A stretch of 64,000 bases of DNA, taken from assembly GCA_012862575.1 (NCBI GenBank), contig BLSF01000061.1, positions 124,001-188,000 on the forward strand. The letters are read 5' to 3'. This DNA comes from Parietichytrium sp. I65-24A (taxonomy: Eukaryota > Sar > Bigyra > Thraustochytrida > Thraustochytriidae). Each line of letters starts with the position of its first letter. Within the stretch, counting starts at the first letter, position 1. Below, one piece after another: positions 46,201 through 53,730 of this stretch. Under the pieces are notes generated by a model that ran no database searches, was not told where the DNA came from, and was given only the letters and a program-made list of their open reading frames with translations. Position numbers and translations under genes: made by a program.

Positions 46201-46493
46201 TCCACCCGTCGGCCATACATCATGATTCGGCACCCGTCCGATCGGTATTCATAGTCAATATCCATCAATACGAAATCTGTTGTTTCCGATGGTTTCTTCT
46301 TCTTCTTCTTCTTCTTCGCCACTAACCTGGGTTTGGCCACAAGCCCATCCCACGTCGAGATTGGATGTTTCTTCAACTCGCTGATCGTGTAGATACATCG
46401 CGCATCTGCCTGAAACGAATACCACGACGCGGATGCAGGATTGTGCGGATGACTCGCAAGAAACGCTTTGCTATTCATCCTGCTGCTCTTCAT
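43218..46493 (-). CDS. Family B DNA polymerase (delta-like)
   Basis: The 1091-residue protein has a complete 3'-5' exonuclease: FDIE (~308), GYNSDAFDMPYI (~401) and YCAKDVEL (~516). It also has a complete polymerase site: LDFASLYPSIM (~613), KIVCNSLYGLTGS (~723) and VVYGDTDSVF (~778). It is the likely replicative polymerase. A poly-Lys stretch lies near residue 60. The C-terminus reads QKTLQSMWQK, which resembles a PCNA-binding peptide (Q-x-x-L-x-x-aromatic), rather than the two zinc modules of cellular Pol delta. A TTATATAG box lies about 45-50 bp upstream and is shared with the divergent gene at 46581. Confidence 0.97.
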   Translation of the reverse strand: MKSSRMNSKAFLASHPHNPASASWYSFQADARCIYTISELKKHPISTWDGLVAKPRLVAKKKKKKKKPSETTDFVLMDIDYEYRSDGCRIMMYGRRVDDPDESIVVDVGGYLDHFYIDLGDGTLEEKAENYKRWRSRILRMDAEYRDKKRGVWFEEEHNEDGFVKIFNLKSERRIRHPPSNQRHVQSITPHRELQTILGYRENKNALIKIGVDNPSVARKFTKELWRDKDRRAEWPVLYHSSIDYLTKYMAEHDISGFSTIRVSCSPQQQKRKNRITRDGTTYVYNPQSVMKSPSQSNMFPRVFYFDIECLSPDINVFPDAARGDPIIQLAYYVTGVNGPTDCIASGVLCLGDTPNFVPDGEDEKTSFFRVECFELESQLLYRFAQLVAIDNDPDVIVGYNSDAFDMPYILERMKQLEIEWCTEFSRRLNVPVTYEKRVGGSKQSGAKEIFHYQMPGRTMFDFFKSILGSRKLEEYKLSAVCKEAKIDDNKKEMSYREIPTHYKTREGRKLLAEYCAKDVELLLKLDAKWMMTLNSVELCKILGVTFNAVLRKGSMYKLTRKIMEYSLRENYVIPTAYFDDQGEGEGGDEKYEGATVLDPAVGHHLEPVAVLDFASLYPSIMRAWNLSFDTYINDESQVKNVTSNIITTPVGDRFVPQAVKEGILGMIERELMSERSRVKKLMGKEKERASVAKAAGDDAAVADALFNASIYDAKQLAVKIVCNSLYGLTGSKYSPIPLIPVATGITSTGRQQIEIVRDFCHERSVELTGLQVKVVYGDTDSVFVKFTDVQSKYPEASEMEIMEHVFTAGEILEDYINKELYFPQLSPMAIELEKVFWPFTLLSKKKYVSRKFVKEFNKALGKKEVKTNGWSASGIELARRDNTLLTREIMKTFVQEVYVNNNLTVGIEKVKEFVQRHLNEGFDYEYYKIGKKLNAPKKAIQAHYLAWKRQVERCGIHDSPAIGERFFYCVCNVPFQKDLSKVGEQIIDYALVLEKSLTIDKFYYLDKMIRNPMSRLMKHIIGQEQTDAMFNEDAYTQKKIGRNTALLNWCYGVRGDYVTITRPRKTPLVLEEEGDDRKKKQKTLQSMWQK

Positions 46494-46580
46494 TCGAGGT
46501 CTGCTGACAACTTGCGCTCAACAAAAAAAAATTGATTCGTTATATAGATTAGTGTTTACACTAACGCATGTATAGGAAGA

Positions 46581-46763
46581 ATGAACTCGTACAAGTTTGG
46601 TAGCATCCTCTATGTCTTTGGGTGCATGTTTTTCATCGCTGATAGTCTTGATGTCATGTTTGCTTCTTTACTCTTTTACCCAGGAGTCTTGTATTTTATT
46701 GGCAGCTCATTGTTTGGGATTGGGAGTGTTTGTTATCTAATGGATTCCGGACGAAGAGACTAA
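46581..46763 (+). CDS. Small two-helix membrane protein, possibly YrhK-like
   Basis: The 60-residue protein has two hydrophobic helices joined by a short turn, with Gly and Ser in a pattern (KFGSILYVFGCMFFIADSL; YFIGSSLFGIGSVCYLM) resembling YrhK-like domains of unknown function. TTATATAG at ~46538 lies 43 bp upstream, supporting a real gene despite its size. Confidence 0.55.
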   Translation: MNSYKFGSILYVFGCMFFIADSLDVMFASLLFYPGVLYFIGSSLFGIGSVCYLMDSGRRD

Positions 46764-46845
46764 CCACCCATGGAATGGAATCGACATCGGTCAACTGATA
46801 GGGTTAGGTTAAAAAAAGACTTGAAAAAAAAATATTTTTATATTT

Positions 46846-47907
46846 TTACTCGTACAATGACTTGTATCGATCGTACACAAGACAGCCTTTCTTGCTGTTC
46901 CAGTAACACTGATTGCGCAATTCAGACTCGAAGGATGTTGTGTTATCATCGTCGTTATCCAGACCGCGGTAGTTCTTTTGTACTTTGAGACACGCCGCGC
47001 GCCTTTTCTTAGTCGACAAGTTTTTCTTGCTGACATTAATCTCTTCACATGGATCAGCTTGCTTGACGCGAGGTGTGCACACCATGTTTTGAATGATCTC
47101 CGTTCCAACTGCAGTCGTCGAGAAGGTTTCTTGGCGAGGATCATTCGCAAGCCACCTTGCATCACAAGCGCACTTGTAGAATGAAGTTGCTTTGGCCTTT
47201 GATGAAGACTGAAAGCACAAGATGTTGGTATTTGGAAACGAGTCTTTAAACGTACGTGCCGCGCTACAAGCTGCCTTGACGGATTTCTTGCCTCCTTTGT
47301 ATTTCTTGGTAAATGGCTGACCGTCAGACAAGATGATGATGGACGGATTTGGGACCGTCTCAGACAAGAGTACACCGTGTTGACTGTCAAAGACATTCGT
47401 GAAATCGGTGTATTGCTGCTTGGCGTAGAAGAACTCGTTTGATGAATTGATGACATTGGATTGTACATCTTCCCTCAAAGCATCGGTAAAGACGGACAGC
47501 TCAATCACATCATCAAGGGTCTTACCCAGGCGAGAGAGACCAAACATCATGTCTGATGGGATGATGTCGATCATTTGTTCCATTACCTGCCGCTGCCTGC
47601 TGAATTCAGTTTCGCTGATGCTGTACGATCGATCATATGCAATCAGAATACCAGCATCCTGGCACGTCATAAAGGTCGTCGGTGCAGCGGTTGTTGGTGC
47701 AAGCGTTGGGGAAGCAGTCGGGGAAACTGTTGGTGCATCAGTTGGAGACACGGTTGGTGCATCGGTTGGAGACACGGTTGGTGCATCGGTTGGTGCATCA
47801 GTTGGAGACACGGTTGGTGCATCGGTTGGAGACACGGTTGGTGCATCGGTTGGTGCATCAGTTGGAGACACGGTTGGTGCATCGGTCGGGGGTACTGTTG
47901 GTGCATC
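46846..47907 (-). CDS. Secreted/surface protein segment: PT-rich stalk and vWA-like domain
   Basis: After a long stalk of PTDAPTVSPT units comes a von Willebrand factor A-like domain. It has the metal-site motif DRSYS within ILIAYDRSYSIS, a later IIILSDGQPF strand and a Cys-rich C-terminal segment. vWA domains bind protein ligands through a metal ion. The tract contains an undetermined base, so the exact reading through the stalk is not called and this entry covers only the right-hand segment. The neighbouring segment at 47909-49180 lies on the same strand. Confidence 0.7.
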   Translation of the reverse strand, partial: DAPTVPPTDAPTVSPTDAPTDAPTVSPTDAPTVSPTDAPTDAPTVSPTDAPTVSPTDAPTVSPTASPTLAPTTAAPTTFMTCQDAGILIAYDRSYSISETEFSRQRQVMEQMIDIIPSDMMFGLSRLGKTLDDVIELSVFTDALREDVQSNVINSSNEFFYAKQQYTDFTNVFDSQHGVLLSETVPNPSIIILSDGQPFTKKYKGGKKSVKAACSAARTFKDSFPNTNILCFQSSSKAKATSFYKCACDARWLANDPRQETFSTTAVGTEIIQNMVCTPRVKQADPCEEINVSKKNLSTKKRRAACLKVQKNYRGLDNDDDNTTSFESELRNQCYWNSKKGCLVYDRYKSLYE

Positions 47908-47908
47908 N

Positions 47909-49180
47909 ATCAGTTGGAGACACGGTTGGTGCATCGGTCGGGGAAACTGTTGGTGCATCAGTTGGAGACATGGTTGGTGCATCGGTTGGAGACACGGTTG
48001 GAGACACGGTTGGTGCATCAGTTGGAGACACGGTTGGTGCATCGGTCGGGGAAACTGTTGGTGCATCGGTTGGAGCATTGGTTGGTGCATCGGTTGGTGA
48101 AACAGTCGGGGAAACTGTTGGTGTATCAGTTGGAGACACAGTTGGTGCATCGGTCGGAGCATTCGTTGGTGTATCGGTCGGAGCATTCGTTGGTGCATCA
48201 GTTGGTGTATCGGTTGGAGCATTCGTTGGTGCATCAGTTGGTGCATCAGTCGGGGAAACTGTTGGAGACATAGTTGGAGCATTCGTTGGAGACACTGTTG
48301 GTACATTCGTTGGGGCTACACTCGGTGCAAAGGTTGTTGTCGGTGACATGCTGGGGGCACTACTTGACTCTGATGTCGTTGGTGGAAGAACGGTGAACGA
48401 TTTTCCCTTGATGACAAATACACTATCAAGAGCACTGTCCGCGACATCCGCTACAGCAAACTTCAGATGTACCGTACGATCGGTCGGTACGGTAAACTGC
48501 AGGGTATCCAATAGTATAGTAAATCCATCAAACTCAGTCCCTTGCTGAGCAGCTTGACCGTAATAATAGGCCGAATTCACTTGGCTATTCACAGTGTTAA
48601 TATTCACTGATGAACCGTTGACAACAGCCAGATTACGGTATTCGCCCGAAACTTTGTCGTCCACTAGTAGCAGAGCAAAATCTTGGTAACCACTGTTGAC
48701 ATATTCCGGATACTCTTCAGATGCGAAAATGTACTGAAACCCGAGCTCGATGGGAGCACCAATGGTGGACTGCATCTCAAAGCTCAAGATGCAACCATCC
48801 AATATTGTCTTGCTCGCATCATTGATGTATGCTAATACATCCGTGTCCGTCACTTTTGTATCGATTTTAAGAGTTTTACTCGTTGCAGAGTTAGAAGTAC
48901 TGTTTACGTACAATGCGTCTCCAGAAGAAAGAACAATGCCGCCCTCTTGGATACCAGCATCGTAGAATCCATGGTTTGTCGCAAGTTGGTCAAACATTGC
49001 GAACGATCGCATATCACATTCGATGTTTTCGTTGGATATCTCGAGTGACTCGGTCATCACTGATTTGATCAACATATCGACCAGATCCACAGCTCCGATC
49101 CCATCACTTCCAGTAAGAAATTCATTTGCATGAACGACACCGAGACAAACGGCGGAGAGTAGTGGTAGAAACTTTGCCAT
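47909..49180 (-). CDS. Secreted/surface protein segment: signal peptide, choice-of-anchor-L-like domain and PT-rich stalk
   Basis: The ATG at 49180 begins a clear signal peptide (MAKFLPLLSAVCLGVVHA). A beta-rich domain with FIFASEEYPEYV-like signature (here IFASEEYPEYVNSGYQDFAL) follows, characteristic of choice-of-anchor-L-type surface proteins. Then comes a long stalk of APTxxPT units, a type frequent in stramenopile secreted proteins. ATGTATAGG lies ~45-50 bp upstream. An upstream in-frame ATG at 49333 is rejected because it precedes that box and overlaps the divergent gene. It is likely displayed on the virion or infected cell. Confidence 0.7.
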
Positions 49181-49289
49181 TCTTGATTGTTGGTTTGACC
49201 TTTCTTTGAAAACTAAATTCTGCACATGTATAGGCTGGAAAATATGTTTTCGAGTATAGTTAAATACTACTGAAGAAAATAAGAAAACA

Positions 49290-49637
49290 ATGGATGATGA
49301 TGATGAAAGAATTGAACAAATCATTGCGATCAAGAGAAAACAATTCGATGAAAAGGGCGCGCAGATGACGAATCGATCTTTAAAGGTATCATTGGAGCAT
49401 TATCATTACATGATCAAGCTGTTTGCATCATGTAAAGAAAGCCATTTAAAGCGTGTTATTCTACACACACACAAAGCACTCCGAAGCTTGGCACCACATG
49501 GATCCTGTACGAGTAATCTTCACCTAACTGAAAACCTAAGTCCCCCGTATCATTGTACCTTCTGCTCAGAAAACATCACGGGTCTTATTGAAGCAATAGA
49601 TATTTCTAAACATGCCTTTGACCATTTAATTGAGTAA
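49290..49637 (+). CDS. Unrecognised 115-residue protein with Cys/His pairs
   Basis: The protein starts with an acidic run (MDDDDERIEQ) and a helical half. It then carries C and H residues (HGSCTSNLHL; YHCTFCSENITG; KHAFDHL) that could form a small zinc site (CTFC and two His). No family is recognised. It is divergent from the anchor-L gene. Confidence 0.6.
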   Translation: MDDDDERIEQIIAIKRKQFDEKGAQMTNRSLKVSLEHYHYMIKLFASCKESHLKRVILHTHKALRSLAPHGSCTSNLHLTENLSPPYHCTFCSENITGLIEAIDISKHAFDHLIE

Positions 49638-49693
49638 ACATGTATTTTTTAAAAAAGAACGTTTTTTGTTACACCAAACACAGAAAAAAAAGG

Positions 49694-50344
49694 ATGGAAG
49701 GCCCTTCTTATGATATCATCAACGAGTTTTTTGATGGCATTGAAGATCATGCGGCCATCAGAATTCTCTATGAAATGACACCTTGTGATGAATTGTACCA
49801 AACAGCAGAAGAAGAAGAAGACGAAGACGATGAAACGATAAGCACCGTATCGTCGTATAATACTTGTTACACCGATGATGATGAAAGTGTATTCAACGAC
49901 TTTGACAATTGTCATGGTTCACTTTTGGTGCAAAAGAAAAAACCTACAGAATACATTGACTTTACCGTCGAAGATGAATCCGGAGAATCGTTCAAACTGC
50001 CGGTTTTTGTCAGTCCTGGGACTGATGTCACCAGGGTTTTGTTCATCTCTGATACCAAATTCTTGAACATTGATACCGGCGGTATCCATCGGTACAAGCA
50101 AGATGGTATCAAGGTGAACACACTCCAAGATGCCAATGAGATTGTTCGCCTCTCGATGCTACATATGGTGGAAGACAATCAAGATGAGATACAAGCTAAC
50201 AACAAACAAATGAGTGAAGCAGAACTTGCCATCTACCTCGGCAAATATTATCAAGATATTCTTGCAAAGGTGAGCAAATGGACATACCCGAAAATTCTTA
50301 GTTTAGATGAATTGAAGATGATTATGACGAATGTAAATTCTTAG
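49694..50344 (+). CDS. Unrecognised acidic 216-residue protein
   Basis: The ATG at 49694 is chosen over 49640, because the AT-rich ATGTATTTTTTAAAAAA then lies about 40-50 bp upstream. The protein has an acidic segment (EEEEDEDDETIS, ~35-50) and a beta-rich middle (~85-145). The C-terminus is helical. No family is recognised. It converges with the Nudix gene, with a 4-bp gap. Confidence 0.65.
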   Translation: MEGPSYDIINEFFDGIEDHAAIRILYEMTPCDELYQTAEEEEDEDDETISTVSSYNTCYTDDDESVFNDFDNCHGSLLVQKKKPTEYIDFTVEDESGESFKLPVFVSPGTDVTRVLFISDTKFLNIDTGGIHRYKQDGIKVNTLQDANEIVRLSMLHMVEDNQDEIQANNKQMSEAELAIYLGKYYQDILAKVSKWTYPKILSLDELKMIMTNVNS

Positions 50345-50348
50345 TCTT

Positions 50349-51836
50349 TCAGAGTTTGAACTTCCTAATTGGGTTGTACAGGCAATGTCCAGCATGTTCG
50401 GCCCAGTCCCAGATCTCTGTGTCGCACATTGTAGTCTTTCCATTGACAATTGCTTCACCATCATTTATTATCTCTATTGAACGGTGAAAATTTTCATCGC
50501 ATGTATTCTCATCATCGCATGTATTCTCAACGATCTCTTTGGCTTCATTCTCAACGATCTCTTTGGCTTCATTCTCAACGATCTTTTTGGCTTTGAGCGC
50601 ATGCTCTTTATGACTTGCGTAGAGGTTCTTAAAGTCCTGGTTTGATTCGTCCATCTTCAACCACTTGACACCGATCGTCTCCTTTCCATCTGCCCCTAAT
50701 TCAAACTTCTCAAAATACTCAATATTTTCTTTATTTTCAAGATGAAAATGCATAAAAGCACTCTCCATCCATGCATTGTCAGTATTGCGTGGATCATCGA
50801 CATATCCGCGATAGATTTCTCGGCATGGTACGTGCTCTTTAAAGTACGCTTGAATGTCTTTTGCTGTCGTCCCATGATTGATGGCTTCTTCAACAAGTTC
50901 TCGAAAAGCTGCAGCTGAGACGGTTTCACCAGGATCGACCATGCCACCTGGAATTGCCCATACGTTTTCCTTTTTGCGCTTGATCGCAAGCATATATAAA
51001 TTTCCATCCTCCTTGTATCGGGTGATCAGTGCGTCTGCTGCATGATTCGGTCCCCACTTTCCAAGTCTCCCTCTCCCTTGTAGTCCTGTGCGACCGACCG
51101 GATTGATTGGACGGGGAAATTCAGCTAACGGATCAAGGAAAATTTCACCATGGTATGAAAAGCGTTGATTGCGAAAAAATGAATCCGGATTATAAAATTT
51201 CTCAATATCATTGTCGGCCCATCGAGGTTTTGTTTTTCCATTCATGTTGTCCAGAACTTCTTGATCCGTAAAGTCTACAGGTTTGTATTCCTCCCATACC
51301 ACATCGAAACTGATTTTATCATTTGGGACATCTACTCTTTGAACTTTTTCCTTATCCTCTCGATATTCCTCAGCCTTTCGAAAGTTCTTATGCGTACTAG
51401 GTATTGGGTGATTGTTGATATTGTATGAAAGTGACCATACCGTAGGTTGGAGTTTGCGTTTTTTAGAAATGAGTGCAAGAATTTTCCATCCATCTGGTGA
51501 CAACTGCAAATCATTTACGATATTTTCATCTTTTTCAAATTTATACAGAAGCCGTTTTTCAAGTTTTCCAGTCGCGTCCGAGAATCGATAAAGATTGATA
51601 TACCTATTTTGAAACTGAGCTTTTTTAAATGTCACAAAATGAGATCCATCCCCAAGAAACTGAGGCTGACGGAAGAAGTGTAAATCAGGTTCAAATGTTA
51701 TACGCTGCTTCTTTTTATTCGATTGCTTCTCTTTATTCGATTGCTTCTCTTTATTCGATTGCAGTTTCTTGAAGGTAATACTTACGTCACTATACGTTAG
51801 CATAATATCATGATATTTATTGACGATCTGGTTCAT
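50349..51836 (-). CDS. NUDT9-like ADP-ribose pyrophosphatase (Nudix hydrolase)
   Basis: NUDT9 splits ADP-ribose into AMP and ribose 5-phosphate. The match is strong and specific: NPVGRTGLQGRGRLGKWGPN (~240-259), AIKRKKENVWAIPGGMVDPG (~280-299), the Nudix box with catalytic RELVEE (~308-313), GYVDDPRNTDNAWME (~340-354) and KWLKMD. The catalytic REL-x-EE glutamates are present, unlike the inactive TRPM2 channel domain. At 495 residues it is longer than NUDT9 (~350). The extra N-terminal ~200 residues start with Lys-rich repeats (QSNKEK), and the C-terminal ~80 have KEIVENEA repeats. TATATATGTATATAT lies ~45 bp upstream. With the nicotinamidase it suggests control of host NAD-derived signals. 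Confidence 0.93.
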   Translation of the reverse strand: MNQIVNKYHDIMLTYSDVSITFKKLQSNKEKQSNKEKQSNKKKQRITFEPDLHFFRQPQFLGDGSHFVTFKKAQFQNRYINLYRFSDATGKLEKRLLYKFEKDENIVNDLQLSPDGWKILALISKKRKLQPTVWSLSYNINNHPIPSTHKNFRKAEEYREDKEKVQRVDVPNDKISFDVVWEEYKPVDFTDQEVLDNMNGKTKPRWADNDIEKFYNPDSFFRNQRFSYHGEIFLDPLAEFPRPINPVGRTGLQGRGRLGKWGPNHAADALITRYKEDGNLYMLAIKRKKENVWAIPGGMVDPGETVSAAAFRELVEEAINHGTTAKDIQAYFKEHVPCREIYRGYVDDPRNTDNAWMESAFMHFHLENKENIEYFEKFELGADGKETIGVKWLKMDESNQDFKNLYASHKEHALKAKKIVENEAKEIVENEAKEIVENTCDDENTCDENFHRSIEIINDGEAIVNGKTTMCDTEIWDWAEHAGHCLYNPIRKFKL

Positions 51837-51889
51837 TCTTTGTTTTTAAGTATTTCTTTTTTTAGTGCATCGTATATATGTATATATTT

Positions 51890-52183
51890 CTATGCTCCAT
51901 ACAATGTCCGTCCTTGTCGTTTCAATGCATAAAGCACGTCTTGGACAGTGACCGTTCGGCGTCTGGCATGTTCACAATAGAGGGACGCATCGTGAATGAT
52001 AGAAGAGAGAAAAGTTCGCAAAACAACACGCGTCTCATCGTAGACATACCCGGACAACCGCTTCACGCCACCTCGTCGTGCAAGGCGTCGAATCGAAGGC
52101 GATGAAAGCCTACCTTCGTGTCGGATGATGATCCGTCTGCGATACCGTTTCATCGACGGGCCTTTGCCCTGCGACTGAGTTTG

Positions 52184-52219
<36 letters not shown>

Positions 52220-52225
52220 GGGCAT
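51890..52225 (-). CDS. Histone H4 with a poly-Gln N-terminal tail
   Basis: The 111-residue protein contains the full H4 histone fold: [15 protein letters not shown] (~47-61), [32 protein letters not shown] and GRTLYGA at the end. The cellular H4 tail with its acetylated lysines is replaced by MPK plus a run of Gln and a short Gln/Ser/Gly stretch, so tail-based marks cannot be the usual ones. No H3, H2A or H2B is in this window. The poly-Gln tract overlaps the 3' end of the upstream gene in another frame. An internal Met ([11 protein letters not shown]) at about 52153 would give a shorter protein without poly-Gln. Confidence 0.95.
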
Positions 52226-52315
52226 TTTTCGCGCGACGACGGCAACGACGACGACGATGAGACTTTTGGCGACGACGGTTGTTGTTACTCTCTCCTCCCT
52301 GTTGGGGATTGGGTG

Positions 52316-52347
<32 letters not shown>

Positions 52348-52901
52348 GGTTGCTTTCGCTGAAAGCTCTTCTCAGTTGGAATCAACGTGAGATTCTCCAT
52401 GAATGCGTACGTTCGACCGTTGGAGAAACGTTCGTACGAACAGACGCATGTTCGTTGCTGCATCAGGTCATGAATACGCATACCATCATAAGCTGGTGTC
52501 TGCAAGAGATAGCTATGCGTTGTGAGCGACGCAAATCTCACGGGTGCCGCACAAATATCGACCCACTGCTTAGTGGACTTGTTCTCAAACCAAATGTGCG
52601 GCATAAAGAGAAACACGCGGTGCCTGGATGCACGAATCCGACAAGTGTAGACGCGAAAACCATACACTACATCATAGACAGTGAGGTACTCTGGATCGCG
52701 CAAGATCATGTTGATGTTCTCCAAGGACGTCTCGGCGTTGAGGTACCCATTTTGTACAAACTCACTACGCGAAATGTCGTAGTGTCTCTTTAGGCTATTG
52801 ACTACCATATGAGGGACTTCGATCCTTGCCATAAGATCAAATATGCTCATTAGGGATCCGGCGCGGAACCACGCGGCGCTTGTTGTTTCGAAAAGGTCCA
52901 T
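52110..52901 (-). CDS. Unrecognised 263-residue protein with Gln/Arg/Ala-rich C-terminus
   Basis: Residues ~1-170 look globular with beta-strands ([20 protein letters not shown]); no family is recognised. A poly-Gln block (~180-195), a basic block ([17 protein letters not shown]) and a poly-Ala block follow. The poly-Ala codons are the same CAG/GCA tract that codes poly-Gln in the overlapping H4 gene. The ATG at 52901 is preferred because the upstream frame begins at a TTG and GTATACAC lies ~55 bp before the ATG. The basic tail beside H4 hints at DNA or chromatin binding. Confidence 0.65.
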
Positions 52902-53048
52902 GATCGTTAGGAAATTCGAGTTTTGCAAAGTCGATGTCTTCTATTTCCCGATGTGTATACCTGAAAAAATCGGTAAAGGTAATAATTCGAGCAAGATGTC
53001 TCCATCAGCATACCACCTTCATCTTCCTTTTCACTGAATTAAAAAAAT

Positions 53049-53696
53049 ATGAAGATTGTTTCCATCGATGTCGGGATCAGCAACCTGGGTATGGTCTGCA
53101 CTACCGTCAACCCTAAGACTCGTCAAATCAGCCTCGATCGATGTGAATTGATCGATCTGCGATCTTTTGCCGATTGTAAATGCACCAAGTGCCCATTGCG
53201 GCATAGCAAGGAAGTCTCGCATTACATGCGGCATTTCTTTGTGACCTTTAAAAAAGTATTGGAGGACGCAAACAAGATTATCGTCGAGCGGCAACCACTC
53301 ATTGGGATCAAATCCGTTGAGCAATTGATCCAAAGCCAGTTCCCTGAAAAGGTTGTGCTGATCAGTACCAATTCGATGCATAAGTTTTACGAGATTGGCA
53401 CACTGAGTTACAAACAGCGTAAAGTTTGGGCCATCCGTCATGCCAAGAAAAACAGTACCATTGCTTCATTCGATGCGTTCAAGGTCAACCAGAAAAAGGA
53501 TGACATGTCCGATGCATACAACATGACCAACTATTTTGTGCAGACCAAGCTTACTGCGGCATTGCCACTGCAACTGAAGAAAAAAAAGACCACGACGACG
53601 GCAATCAGACCTCGCCGGATGATAGCAATTGTACGCCGATCAAGACGGCTTGCAAAGAGGCCACCGAGTCGAACGATGAGATTGATATATACTTGA
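53049..53696 (+). CDS. RuvC-fold Holliday-junction resolvase (poxvirus A22/Cce1-like)
   Basis: The 215-residue protein has the RNase H-fold catalytic acids: IVSIDVGISNLG (Asp ~7), IIVERQPLIGIKSVEQLIQS (Glu ~80) and KKDDMSDAYNM (Asp ~155-158). This set is typical of poxvirus A22 and mitochondrial Cce1 resolvases, which cut branched DNA during replication. CKCTKCP at ~55-61 suggests a small metal-binding insert. The C-terminus is Lys/Arg-rich. An AT-rich AAAAAAATATGAAG precedes the start. Confidence 0.88.
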   Translation: MKIVSIDVGISNLGMVCTTVNPKTRQISLDRCELIDLRSFADCKCTKCPLRHSKEVSHYMRHFFVTFKKVLEDANKIIVERQPLIGIKSVEQLIQSQFPEKVVLISTNSMHKFYEIGTLSYKQRKVWAIRHAKKNSTIASFDAFKVNQKKDDMSDAYNMTNYFVQTKLTAALPLQLKKKKTTTTAIRPRRMIAIVRRSRRLAKRPPSRTMRLIYT

Positions 53697-53730
53697 ACAC
53701 AGAAAAAAATATGTTAACATCAAGAAAAAT

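Noticed and set aside
47447-48548. Plus-strand frames rich in VGASVGDTVG and LVHRLETR.
   Set aside because: They are antisense translations of the PT-rich stalk repeat.
49181-49333. N-terminal extension of the anchor-L protein.
   Set aside because: The extension precedes the promoter box and overlaps the divergent gene; the signal peptide begins at 49180.
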